Of a DNA stretch of 8,116 nt, positions 1 through 6,562 are shown in pieces. The notes beneath the pieces were generated by a model. The model saw nothing but the letters and a program-made list of their open reading frames with translations, did no database searches and was not told the DNA's origin. The DNA lies in contig DUGV01000156.1 in NCBI GenBank assembly GCA_013331225.1, forward strand, positions 1 to 8,116. The letters are read 5' to 3'. Numbering within the stretch: position 1 is the first letter of the stretch; every line of letters starts with the position of its first letter. A program made the position numbers and the translations under genes. The DNA comes from Methanolinea sp. (GTDB lineage: Archaea; Halobacteriota; Methanomicrobia; Methanomicrobiales; Methanospirillaceae).

Positions 1-809
1 ATGTGATCCGCGGGAAGGACCATATTGCGAATACCAGGAGGCAGCGCTACATCTTTGACTATTTCGGATGGGAACCTCCCGTATACCGCCATTACGGCCG
101 CATGGGCATCGAGGGCGTGGTGCTCTCCACCTCGCAGATGCGGGCCGGCATCGCCGCGGGGGAGTACCGTGGATGGGACGACATCCGCCTTGGGACGCTC
201 CGTGCCATTGCGCGCCGCGGGATTTCCCCGGAGGCAGTGCGGGAAGCGGTCCTCGACATCGGTATCGGTGAGACAGATATCTCATTTTCATGGGAGAATC
301 TCTTTGCGAGGAACAAGGCTATCGTGGACCCAAGTTCAAACCGTTACTTCTTTGTCCCCGATCCTGTTCCGGTAAGGGTGCAGGGGGGACCCGATCACGT
401 CGCTCATGCCCTCCTCCATCCTGCACACCCGGAAAGGGGGACCCGGGACCTCCATTTCACAGGAGAAGTCATCCTGCCACGCGAAGACCTGGCGGAGGGC
501 AGGGCGATGGTCCGGTTGAAGGATCTCTTCAACATCGAGATGACTGGTGAGGGAACGGATATTTCTGCCTGTTTTGCCGGCGACTCGCTTGCAGACGCGC
601 GGGCCCGGAAGGCCCCCATTATCCAGTGGCTTCCGGCGGGAGCAGGCGTCCCCTGCACGCTGGTCACCCCTGACGGGGACCGCGCCGGGATGTGCGAACC
701 CCGCGTTGCGGCTGAGTTGGGTCAGGTGGTGCAATTCGAGCGGGTGGGATTTGCCAGGATCGATGCGGTAAGCGCGGAAGGTATTATCGCATATTTCACC
801 CATCGTTAA
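1..809 (+). CDS. gltX: Glutamate--tRNA ligase, archaeal type (C-terminal part, 5' end outside window)
   Basis: This is the 3' part of a class I glutamyl-tRNA synthetase, which charges tRNA-Glu with glutamate in the cytoplasm. The reading frame is open from the first bases (whole codons from position 3), so the N-terminal catalytic part with the HIGH motif lies upstream. Visible residues begin with the RGKDH segment (about 3-7 of the visible part), followed by the end of the Rossmann fold. The VLSTSQ segment (40-45) is the archaeal counterpart of the KMSKS loop, and the GWDD-RLGTL motif (57-65) is typical of archaeal/eukaryotic GluRS. The beta-barrel anticodon-binding domain follows, with the conserved blocks KAPIIQWLP (203-211) and GQVVQFERVGF (240-250). 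Translation ends at TAA 807-809. The UbiB-like kinase starts 23 bp downstream on the same strand, suggesting co-transcription. A discriminating versus non-discriminating specificity cannot be told from this part. Confidence 0.93.
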   Translation, partial: VIRGKDHIANTRRQRYIFDYFGWEPPVYRHYGRMGIEGVVLSTSQMRAGIAAGEYRGWDDIRLGTLRAIARRGISPEAVREAVLDIGIGETDISFSWENLFARNKAIVDPSSNRYFFVPDPVPVRVQGGPDHVAHALLHPAHPERGTRDLHFTGEVILPREDLAEGRAMVRLKDLFNIEMTGEGTDISACFAGDSLADARARKAPIIQWLPAGAGVPCTLVTPDGDRAGMCEPRVAAELGQVVQFERVGFARIDAVSAEGIIAYFTHR

Positions 810-822
810 TCTGGCACTCACC

Positions 823-828
823 GGAGGG
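823..828 (+). promoter_or_regulatory. Shine-Dalgarno GGAGGG before a TTG start
   Basis: GGAGGG lies 4 nt upstream of the in-frame TTG at 833 and 14 nt after the gltX stop. It favours the TTG start over the next in-frame ATG at 872, which has no clear ribosome binding site. Confidence 0.5.
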
Positions 829-832
829 CTTT

Positions 833-2527
833 TTGGCCTTCTCCCACTTCCCCCTGGCCAGGTATGATGACATGGTAACCAGATTCCGTCGCTACTGGCA
901 GATCGCCGATGTACTCTTCAAGTACGGGTTCGAGATCTTCGTTCAGCGCCTCTTTCCTGGGGTACACAGGTTCCGACTCCGCAAATCCAGCCCGGTTGAT
1001 TCTGCCGCCAGCGAATATCAGCGGATGAGGATGGCCCTCGAGGAACTCGGGCCCACATACGTGAAATTTGGCCAGATTCTCAGCACCCGGCAGGATATGC
1101 TTCCGCCCGGGCTGATTGAGGAACTCAAGCGCCTGCAGGACAAGACCAACCCGCTCCCGTTTGAGACGATCATGGGAGTGCTCGAGAATGCCTGCCCCGG
1201 ATACAGGGAGTATTTCAGCGAGATCGAGGAGATACCGGTTGCGTCCGCATCCCTCAGCCAGGTTCACAGGGCCCGGCTGCACGATGGCACCCTCGTCGCG
1301 CTGAAAGTGCAGAGGCCTGGTATTGAAGAGATCATCGAGACCGATATCCTGATCCTCGAGTCCGCTGCCAGGCGAGGAGAGAGGAGCTTTCCAGAGTGGA
1401 AGGTGTATAACCCCCGGGGGATCGTAAGGGATTTTGCGGTGCAGATCAGGAAAGAGCTGGATTTTTTGCGCGATGGGAAAAATGCTGACCTTCTGCGTGT
1501 CCACATGCGCGATCTTGAAGGCGTGAAGATCCCGAGGATCTACTGGAAATACAGCAGCAGGCACCTGCTGGTGATGGAGTACATCGAGGGTGTGCGGGTG
1601 GATAACGTGGAGGCTATCCGGGCGTACGGACACAGCCCGAAAAGGATTGCAGAGGCCGGATTTTTTGCCTACATGAAGCAGATCTTCGAGGACGGGTTCT
1701 TCCACGGCGATCCCCACCCGGGCAATCTCATCGTCACGAAGGAGGGCGAGCTTGTTTTTCTTGACTTTGGTATCATTGGGATTATCCGGCCTGAACGCCG
1801 CTTCTGGTTTGTCCAGCTCCTGAATTCAATGGTCCTTTTAGATGCGGGGATGCTGATGAAGTCGCTGGAAGGCCTCTCAGTCAAAATCCCGGAGGAGTCA
1901 AGGGAGCTACTCCGCGACGAGATTTATACTGCAATGCTCGAGGCCGAGGGGATCTCAATAGGGCAATTCAATTTCACGGCGATGACCAACGCATTCACCA
2001 CCATCCTCCGCGAGTACCGCATCCAGGTGCCGGGGAACCTCATGCTGATGCTGAAGGTGATCATCATGGTCCTTGATGTGGGAGTGACCCTGAACCCGGA
2101 GTTCCGGTTCAAGGACCAGGCTGAATCGTACATGGCGAGGTTCAGAAAGAGCGAGTCGATCGTGGACCAGCTCAGGTCAAGGGCAGGGGGCTCCATGCTC
2201 GAGGCCATGGACGGATTCCTGGACATGCCAAGGAATATCAACCAGATGTTGAAGCAGCTCTCGACGGGGATCATCAGGATTGATGTCGTCGATACCGATA
2301 TCCGGCGGTTGCAGATGTCGCTGGATCGGACGAGCAACAAGGTGCTGATAGGCCTCGTTGTCTCGGGCATGGTGGTCGGTTCGTCGTTCATCCTCCGGGA
2401 GACTCAACTGCCGGTGCCGGGCGTCGTATTTTACATCGCGATCCTCGCCTATGTCATTGCCCTCTGCATAGGCTTCTATGCGATCTACAAGGTTCTTTCG
2501 ACAGGCGTTGACGAAAAGGAACGCTAA
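833..2527 (+). CDS. ABC1/AarF/UbiB-family atypical protein kinase-like membrane protein
   Basis: A 564-residue protein of the UbiB/ABC1/AarF family, atypical kinases or ATPases which in bacteria and mitochondria support ubiquinone synthesis. The hallmark motifs are present in order: the KxGQ motif (KFGQ, 78-81, within ELGPTYVKFGQ), the alanine-rich-loop equivalent VASASLSQVH (136-145), VALKVQRPG with the ATP-binding lysine K158, the ELD motif (208-210), the catalytic-loop equivalent HGDPHPGN (291-298) and the metal-binding DFG (311-313). The C-terminus has two hydrophobic helices, about 504-521 and 531-553, as in membrane-anchored members. Length matches the family. The TTG start is chosen for the nearby GGAGGG; ATG 872 (residue 14) is a reasonable alternative because family similarity begins around RRYWQIADVL. 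It follows gltX after 23 bp, probably in one transcript. Its substrate in a methanogen is unknown, so no gene symbol is given. Confidence 0.92.
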   Translation: MAFSHFPLARYDDMVTRFRRYWQIADVLFKYGFEIFVQRLFPGVHRFRLRKSSPVDSAASEYQRMRMALEELGPTYVKFGQILSTRQDMLPPGLIEELKRLQDKTNPLPFETIMGVLENACPGYREYFSEIEEIPVASASLSQVHRARLHDGTLVALKVQRPGIEEIIETDILILESAARRGERSFPEWKVYNPRGIVRDFAVQIRKELDFLRDGKNADLLRVHMRDLEGVKIPRIYWKYSSRHLLVMEYIEGVRVDNVEAIRAYGHSPKRIAEAGFFAYMKQIFEDGFFHGDPHPGNLIVTKEGELVFLDFGIIGIIRPERRFWFVQLLNSMVLLDAGMLMKSLEGLSVKIPEESRELLRDEIYTAMLEAEGISIGQFNFTAMTNAFTTILREYRIQVPGNLMLMLKVIIMVLDVGVTLNPEFRFKDQAESYMARFRKSESIVDQLRSRAGGSMLEAMDGFLDMPRNINQMLKQLSTGIIRIDVVDTDIRRLQMSLDRTSNKVLIGLVVSGMVVGSSFILRETQLPVPGVVFYIAILAYVIALCIGFYAIYKVLSTGVDEKER

Positions 2528-2553
2528 AATTATTCTATCCGGAAATACATGTC

Positions 2554-2570
2554 ACAGAGAAAAAGGGCCG
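2554..2570 (-). terminator. Possible T-tract terminator of the cofG-purC-FTR unit
   Basis: Read on the minus strand, a GC-rich GTCCCGGCCC is followed by TTTTTCTCT about 45 nt past the reductase stop. Archaeal RNA polymerase terminates at short T-tracts, so this is plausible but short. The 84-bp gap between the convergent genes holds no other gene. Confidence 0.3.
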
Positions 2571-2611
2571 GGACTACAACATCCCAGGAACGATCGTGAT
2601 CCCTACCCGCC

Positions 2612-2887
2612 TTACTTCCGGAAATACAGGTTGCAATGGCAGCTGCCGTCCCGCTCTACCTCGTCCCGGTGGAAGACACAGGGGCAGATGATGTCCCGGT
2701 CTTTTTCAGGGTCGCCGGATCGGAGGCGGCAAGGGCAGTAGCGCTCTCCGAATTTCCTCTGGTTTCGGGCAAGTCCCCGGACGACGATGTCCAGTTTTTT
2801 CGTGTCAGGGTTGAGGACCCACGTGTGCTCCTGTGCGTACTTCTTTGCCCATTCCAGTATCTCGCTCTCCAGTTCATCTTCAGCCAC
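2612..2887 (-). CDS. Ferredoxin:thioredoxin reductase catalytic-type [4Fe-4S] protein
   Basis: A 91-residue cytoplasmic protein with the three cysteine pairs of the ferredoxin:thioredoxin reductase beta (catalytic) family: CPC (51-53), CPC (68-70) and CHC (83-85). In plant enzymes, four of these cysteines bind a [4Fe-4S] cluster and two form the redox-active disulfide that passes electrons from ferredoxin to thioredoxin. The spacings here are 14 and 12 residues, versus 16 and 8 in plant FTR, consistent with a divergent archaeal branch. The GTG start at 2887 is chosen because GGGAGGG lies 8 nt upstream and the codon is 2 nt past the purC stop. A longer version from ATG 2908 would overlap purC by 19 bp and place the ribosome binding site inside the gene. 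No variable (alpha) subunit is encoded in the window. The exact electron partners are inferred, not visible. Confidence 0.85.
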   Translation of the reverse strand: MAEDELESEILEWAKKYAQEHTWVLNPDTKKLDIVVRGLARNQRKFGERYCPCRLRSGDPEKDRDIICPCVFHRDEVERDGSCHCNLYFRK

Positions 2888-2889
2888 GA

Positions 2890-3603
2890 TTATTTCCCTC
2901 CCGCACATATCTTCTCCGCCACACGCCTGTACACCTCCATCACGTCGCCCTTCGAGAACCGGTACACGTCCTTGTCGAGTGACTCCCCCGTGTGCATGTC
3001 CCAGAGGCGCATGGAGTCCATGCTGATCTCATCACCCAGCATGATATCTTCACCCGCTTTTCCGAATTCGATCTTGAAATCCACAAGGGTTATCCCGAGC
3101 GATTCAAAGAACCGCACCAGCACGGAATTGACTGCAAGGGCGAGATCCTTGACCCTGGCAAGTTCCTGTGCACTGAGGAGCTTCAGGGCAAGGATAAGGT
3201 CATCGTTGAGCATGGGGTCATGGCGCGAATCGTCCTTGTAATCGATCACGATGACAGGCGGGGAGAGGGGCGTCCCCTCTGCGATCGGGTACGTGCGGCT
3301 CATGGAACCGGCAGCAACATTCCGGACAATCACCTCGAGTGGTATCATCGAGAGGGACCGGACAAGCATCCTGCGGTCGTCCACCATGTCGATGAAATGG
3401 GTCGGGATCCCGTTTTCCGTCAGCAGGCGGAAGATATAGGCGGAGACCTTTGCATTGAAACAGCCTTTCTTGTCGAGGATATCCTTCTTTCCTCCATCGA
3501 ATGCGGTGATGTCATCGCGGAACTCCACGAGTAAGATCCCTTCCCTGTCGGTCAGGAAGACCGATTTTGCCTTGCCCGCGTAGAGCAGGTCACCCTTCTG
3601 CAC
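2890..3603 (-). CDS. purC: Phosphoribosylaminoimidazole-succinocarboxamide (SAICAR) synthase
   Basis: This enzyme joins aspartate to CAIR with ATP to make SAICAR in de novo purine synthesis. The 237 residues match the usual length of the single-domain prokaryotic enzyme. Motifs seen: the N-terminal nucleotide-binding segment YAGKAKSVF (8-16), signature 1 IPLEVIVRNVAAGS (87-100), DYKDDSRHDPMLN (121-133), signature 2 LVDFKIEFG (173-181), and DEISMDSMRLWD (191-202). The start is GTG at 3603 with AGGAG 8 nt upstream. The first 14 bp overlap the end of cofG, and the FTR-like gene begins 2 bp after the stop, so the three genes probably share a transcript and use translational coupling. No link in pathway to F420 is needed to explain this: both routes simply serve core metabolism. 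The enzyme looks complete and intact. Confidence 0.96.
   Translation of the reverse strand: MQKGDLLYAGKAKSVFLTDREGILLVEFRDDITAFDGGKKDILDKKGCFNAKVSAYIFRLLTENGIPTHFIDMVDDRRMLVRSLSMIPLEVIVRNVAAGSMSRTYPIAEGTPLSPPVIVIDYKDDSRHDPMLNDDLILALKLLSAQELARVKDLALAVNSVLVRFFESLGITLVDFKIEFGKAGEDIMLGDEISMDSMRLWDMHTGESLDKDVYRFSKGDVMEVYRRVAEKICAGGK
2896..2902 (-). promoter_or_regulatory. Shine-Dalgarno GGGAGGG deciding the FTR-like start
   Basis: On the minus strand GGGAGGG is followed by 8 nt and then GTG at 2887. It lies in the last codons of purC, so translation of the two genes is probably coupled. Confidence 0.6.
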
Positions 3604-4600
3604 TGCGATCGCTCCTATGCTGTATCATTTGGTTCAGTCTGCTTATAAGTGGTGCGAGACGAGGCGGGCACCATCCCTTGTCGATGTAGCGCTGGTAGAT
3701 ACACAGCCGCTCCTTGAGATGGGCATCGCCGGCAAGGCGCTTGAGTTCCCTGATCTCGGGCCAGGGATGTTCGGGATTGACGTAATCGATGGTGAGCGGG
3801 GAGACGCCGCCTAGGTCGTCAACACCGCAGGGGATGAGGGATGCAGCATCCGCGAGGTTCGGCGGGATCTGGATGGCGATCTCGCCAGGGAGGATATCCC
3901 TTGCGAGCCGGATGGTCAGGCAGATCTCCTCGGGCTCGACGGGGGAGCAACCTGCCATGGGGGTTTTGTCCTTCGGGCAGAAGTTCTGGATGATCACCTC
4001 CTGGATGTGGCCGAACCTTTTATGGAGGTCGCGGATGACCATGAACGACTCTTCCCGATCATCCATCCCCTCCCCAATTCCCAGGAGGATGCCCGTGGTG
4101 AAGGGGATCCGCAGCTTCCCCGCGTCCTCAATCATCCCGATACGGACGGCGGGGTCCTTGCCGGGCGAATTCCGGTGGGCGTCCACCCGGGCTGTCGTCT
4201 CGAGCATCAGGCCCATGCTTGCATTCACTTCCGAGAGCCGATCCATCTCCTCCATTGTGAGGATTCCGGCATTCGTATGGGGGAGTATCCCGATGCCGAT
4301 GGCCTTCTCACAGAGATCGTAACAATAGTCGATGATATCCCGGTACCCCATCTTTCCGAGTATCCTGGAAAACCCCGGTTCGAGGCCTGGCCGCTCCCCG
4401 AAGGTGAAGAGGGCTTCCGTGCATCCAAGTGCGGCACCTCTCTGCAGGATGTCTTCCACCTGTCCCGGGGACATCACGCAATCCTCGTGTACAGGGGTGC
4501 GGAAGGAGCAGTAGCCGCACCGGTTGTGGCAAACGGTGGTGAGAGGTAAAAAGACGTTGCGCGAGTAAGTGATGGTCCTTTGTGGCATCTCTCGTCCCAT
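3590..4600 (-). CDS. cofG: 7,8-didemethyl-8-hydroxy-5-deazariboflavin synthase subunit CofG (radical SAM)
   Basis: CofG works with CofH to build Fo, the deazaflavin ring of coenzyme F420, by radical SAM chemistry. The radical SAM CX3CX2C cluster motif is CHNRCGYC (cysteines 24, 28 and 31 counted from ATG 4600), preceded by YSRNVFLPLT as is usual for CofG. Further family blocks are LFTFGERPG (64-72), PHTNAGIL (107-114), IQNFCPK (204-210) and GGVSPLTIDYVNPEHPWPEI (264-283). Length is 336 residues, normal for the archaeal stand-alone subunit, not the fused bacterial FbiC. The start is uncertain: ATG 4600, ATG 4588 or TTG 4606 (AGGG 10 nt upstream of the TTG) are all possible. It overlaps purC by 14 bp at its 3' end and faces cofC across a short divergent gap. 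cofH is not in the window. Confidence 0.95.
   Translation of the reverse strand: MGREMPQRTITYSRNVFLPLTTVCHNRCGYCSFRTPVHEDCVMSPGQVEDILQRGAALGCTEALFTFGERPGLEPGFSRILGKMGYRDIIDYCYDLCEKAIGIGILPHTNAGILTMEEMDRLSEVNASMGLMLETTARVDAHRNSPGKDPAVRIGMIEDAGKLRIPFTTGILLGIGEGMDDREESFMVIRDLHKRFGHIQEVIIQNFCPKDKTPMAGCSPVEPEEICLTIRLARDILPGEIAIQIPPNLADAASLIPCGVDDLGGVSPLTIDYVNPEHPWPEIRELKRLAGDAHLKERLCIYQRYIDKGWCPPRLAPLISRLNQMIQHRSDRSAEG
3641..3652 (-). promoter_or_regulatory. Possible internal TATA box for purC
   Basis: On the minus strand, ACTTATAAGC (core TTATAA at 3643-3648) lies about 40 nt upstream of the purC GTG, inside the 3' end of cofG. This would place a start site roughly 18 nt before purC. The core is a short palindrome in coding sequence and no clear BRE is visible, so it may be chance. 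Confidence 0.22.
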
Positions 4601-4606
4601 GTTCAA

Positions 4607-4682
4607 TCGGTTTCATCCCTAATGAATGGACCATATGTGGCAGGGGTGCGGCGCATTCCAAATCAAGAGGTATTTTGTGGTC
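4607..4682. promoter_or_regulatory. Divergent cofG/cofC intergenic region
   Basis: About 80 bp separate the two divergent F420 genes and must hold or adjoin both promoters. A/T-rich patches (CATATG at 4633-4638, AAATCAAGAGGTATTTTG at about 4660-4677) are present, but none is a convincing TATA box on either strand. If cofC really starts at ATG 4626, the gap shrinks to about 25 bp. Confidence 0.35.
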
Positions 4683-5345
4683 ATGGACACAAACGGAAAA
4701 GAAGCAGGCATGCCGGTCGTTGCGCTTATACCATTCAAGCCGGTGAACCCAAAGACACGCCTCTCGTGCGTGCTGGAGCCGGGGGAGCGGGAGTCCTTTG
4801 CGAGGTGTATGCTCGCGGACGTGATCGAGGCGGCCAGCGGTGCGGGATGCGAGCCGCGGATCATATCCACGGAGCCCTACGCATGCAGGGGGGCAACGGT
4901 CGAGGTCATCCCCGGTGGACTGAACGAGACCCTGAACGCGCTCCTTGCACAGGCTGGCGCCCCCGTCCTTATCATCATGGCAGATATCCCACTCGCGACT
5001 CCGGGTGCGGTGAGTCGCCTCATCTCCACCGGGCGCGACATGGCCATCGCGCCGGGCAGGGGCGGGGGAACCAATGCAATATACCTCTCGGAAGGATCTT
5101 CCTACCGTGTTGACTATTATGGTGCCAGTTTCCTGAAGCATGCCCGGATTGCCCGGGAGCGCGGGCTCTCATGCGAGGTTATCGACTCGTTCCGGCTGCA
5201 CACGGATGTCGACGAGAAGGAAGACCTGGTCGAGCTCCTTATCCATGGGCGAGGGAGGAGCAGGGAGTACCTGGAGAGCCTCGGTTTTACCATCTCGATT
5301 GAAAAGGGGAGGGTAGGGGTCGTAAGAAAAGGTGTTCATGGTTGA
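4683..5345 (+). CDS. cofC: 2-phospho-L-lactate guanylyltransferase CofC
   Basis: CofC activates 2-phospho-L-lactate with GTP to the LPPG intermediate that CofD joins to Fo in F420 synthesis. The fold is a nucleotidyltransferase related to MobA. Visible motifs, counted from ATG 4683: IPFKPVNPKTRLS (16-28), the family's N-terminal nucleotide-binding segment; ADIPL (100-104), with the metal-binding aspartate; GGGTNAIYL (127-135); YGASF (146-150); and the acidic DVDEKEDL (175-182) near the C-terminus. The protein is 220 residues. The start is uncertain: the conserved part begins at MPVVALIPF (ATG 4710, 211 residues, the usual length), and the frame stays open to ATG 4626, whose extra residues look non-conserved. 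It is divergent from cofG and ends convergent to the winged-helix regulator. It may instead or also use phosphoenolpyruvate or 3-phosphoglycerate, as some homologues do. Confidence 0.93.
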   Translation: MDTNGKEAGMPVVALIPFKPVNPKTRLSCVLEPGERESFARCMLADVIEAASGAGCEPRIISTEPYACRGATVEVIPGGLNETLNALLAQAGAPVLIIMADIPLATPGAVSRLISTGRDMAIAPGRGGGTNAIYLSEGSSYRVDYYGASFLKHARIARERGLSCEVIDSFRLHTDVDEKEDLVELLIHGRGRSREYLESLGFTISIEKGRVGVVRKGVHG

Positions 5346-5433
5346 ATGCGCCTTGGCTACGCATGGGAGACATTAAAAGTCACAGGAAATCTTCCCGGAA
5401 AACCCCGGAGCGTCTTATCGGAAGTATGTGAAA

Positions 5434-5466
5434 GCATTCGCAGATCCGGATTGACATATGCGAAGC
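5434..5466. terminator. Inverted repeat between convergent cofC and regulator genes
   Basis: GCATTCGCA (5434-5442) and TGCGAAGC (5459-5466) pair with one bulged base, with a 16-nt loop that itself contains the palindrome ATCCGGAT. It lies 3 nt past the regulator stop and about 90 nt past cofC. Only a TTT follows on the minus strand, so this is a weak terminator at best; it may protect mRNA 3' ends. The remainder of the 124-bp gap holds only a short ATGCG/CGCAT hairpin at 5345-5363. Confidence 0.3.
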
Positions 5467-5469
5467 AGA

Positions 5470-6051
5470 TTATCTCTCTCCTTTTCTGAGGAAATACAAT
5501 TCAAGTATCAGTGAGGCGCCAACGGCCACGCCGCCTCCCGCACAGAAGAGGAGAATGGTCAGCGGGTCAGTGGGAATGTGATCCAGGAGAATCGACATAA
5601 CCGTGGGCTGTGGAGCCGGTCCGATGCTGCCTCCACCGAGGAGCAGCGGAGTCTCGGTGGAGAAAATTTTGTCATGGAACAGGGAAAAGGCAAGGGCTGC
5701 CAGCAGAAACAGCCCACAGACCGATGAATACTTCAAAAGCAATGCCTTGAGGTTCACCATTTTGGGAGCAACTACGAGGACCTGGTGTTTCAACCCGTAA
5801 ATCTTGACGCGGCGCCCCTTTACGCTGTACCTCTCATCTATGACTTCCAGGATCCCTGCATCGAGGAGGTTGTCAACATGGTATTTCACCTGGGGAAGGG
5901 GGATGTCAAGTTGATCGGAGATGAATGAAAGTTGCCTTGGACCATCAGAGAGAATATCGAGTACTTTTCCGGCAGTCCTGCTTGACAACGCACGAGCAAT
6001 GTGCTGAGCCCTCTCCTCTCCGGGTTCAAGGATTATTACCTGTTCTGTCAT
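5470..6051 (-). CDS. Membrane-anchored winged-helix (ArsR-like) transcriptional regulator
   Basis: A 193-residue protein with an N-terminal winged helix-turn-helix (about residues 16-90). The segment ALSSRTAGKVLDILSDGP is the typical first helix, and ISDQLDIPLPQVKYHVDNLL (44-63) forms the helix-turn-helix with the recognition helix, followed by a wing around RYSVKGRRVKIYGL. Two hydrophobic stretches follow, about 101-125 and 165-187, with a basic RKGER C-terminus. This predicts a cytoplasmic DNA-binding head on a two-helix membrane anchor with a roughly 40-residue Gly/Pro-rich outer loop. Similar ArsR-like proteins with membrane tails are common in Methanomicrobia. The start is ATG 6051 with GGGG 6 nt upstream. 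It lies 65 bp downstream of the DUF333 lipoprotein gene with no T-tract between, so the two may be co-transcribed. Its ligand and targets are unknown; regulation of the DUF333 genes is a guess from position. Confidence 0.82.
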   Translation of the reverse strand: MTEQVIILEPGEERAQHIARALSSRTAGKVLDILSDGPRQLSFISDQLDIPLPQVKYHVDNLLDAGILEVIDERYSVKGRRVKIYGLKHQVLVVAPKMVNLKALLLKYSSVCGLFLLAALAFSLFHDKIFSTETPLLLGGGSIGPAPQPTVMSILLDHIPTDPLTILLFCAGGGVAVGASLILELYFLRKGER

Positions 6052-6100
6052 TCATTACCCCGACATCCCAGCCTTGGTGCGTTCACCTTCTTTTTGGATG

Positions 6101-6112
6101 AGGAAATTTCCT
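6101..6112. promoter_or_regulatory. 12-bp perfect palindrome upstream of the winged-helix regulator
   Basis: AGGAAATTTCCT is fully self-complementary and sits in the 65-bp gap between the lipoprotein stop and the regulator start, about 50 bp before its ATG. It has the size and symmetry of a site for a dimeric winged-helix protein, so autoregulation is possible; chance is also possible at this length. Confidence 0.25.
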
Positions 6113-6116
6113 TGCG

Positions 6117-6383
6117 TTACGCTTCCGGATGACCTTGCCTATAGAGTACCCACTCGTCGACTTCAGTCCCATTCGGGATGCAGCAGACCCCATACTGGGA
6201 TCCATTCGAATCGGTGCGTATCTCGGTATGATATCCAAGCGAGTGACAGTAGAGCGAGGCGGGATTTCCGATTGTCTGCTGCCCCCCGTGTGAGGATGGC
6301 GCCTCCTCCCTGGTGGTGCAGCCGCAGAAAAGGGCCACCGCGAGTATAATTATCACTATTAAGAGAAGGGCCAGTTGTCTCAT
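6117..6383 (-). CDS. Small DUF333-domain lipoprotein
   Basis: An 88-residue exported protein. A hydrophobic signal (residues 3-19) ends in a lipobox-like FCGC with the likely lipidated cysteine at C22, followed by a short polar linker. One DUF333 domain (about 40-82) follows: NPASLYC, then EIRTDSNGSQYGVCCIPNGTEVDEWVLYR. DUF333 (COG3042, named putative hemolysin without proof of that activity) is a short extracytoplasmic domain of unknown function. This copy keeps the YC cysteine (C46) and has a CC pair (C67, C68), so a disulfide within the domain is possible. The start is ATG 6383 with AGGTGA 4 nt upstream. It lies between the double-DUF333 gene and the membrane-bound regulator, all on the minus strand. 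It is expected to sit on the outer face of the cell membrane. Function unknown. Confidence 0.85.
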   Translation of the reverse strand: MRQLALLLIVIIILAVALFCGCTTREEAPSSHGGQQTIGNPASLYCHSLGYHTEIRTDSNGSQYGVCCIPNGTEVDEWVLYRQGHPEA

Positions 6384-6473
6384 GCGTTCACCTGCAACAT
6401 ATCATTTCAGAGCAAAGGGATATCAATTCTCACAGTCCCTGGAAGAAGTTCGTTCCCTGGAGGGGGTAGCAGG

Positions 6474-6480
6474 AAAAAAA
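6474..6480 (-). terminator. Possible T-tract terminator after the double-DUF333 gene
   Basis: A run of seven T on the minus strand lies about 80 nt past the double-DUF333 stop and about 90 nt before the lipoprotein start. It could end the upstream transcript. The 177-bp gap has no gene; it also carries the TATA-like box noted separately. Confidence 0.3.
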
Positions 6481-6551
6481 CCAATGCCTGTGAAATGGTG
6501 GGGGAGGTCCATTCCGGCGACCTGGCGGGAACGCAAGTCCATCCCCTCTAC

Positions 6552-6562
6552 CTATAAAATTC
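6552..6562 (-). promoter_or_regulatory. TATA-like box, candidate promoter of the lipoprotein gene
   Basis: On the minus strand GAATTTTATAG overlaps the stop codon of the double-DUF333 gene and lies about 170 nt upstream of the lipoprotein ATG. This would give a leader of roughly 145 nt. The match to the archaeal TATA consensus is fair, but the long leader lowers confidence. Confidence 0.25.

Noticed and set aside
818..1717. Long open frame of 299 codons on the minus strand opposite the UbiB-type gene
   Set aside because: It is entirely antisense to a well-supported kinase gene, has no recognisable domain, and reflects high-GC codon bias in the real gene.
4308..5141. 277-codon open frame on the minus strand across cofC and the 5' part of cofG
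   Set aside because: It runs antisense to cofC and out of frame through cofG, both with clear motifs; its translation is Arg/His/Pro-rich with no family signature.
5345..5363. ATGCG/CGCAT hairpin just past cofC as a terminator or tRNA-like element
   Set aside because: Stem of only 5 bp, no T-tract after it and no tRNA cloverleaf can be drawn.
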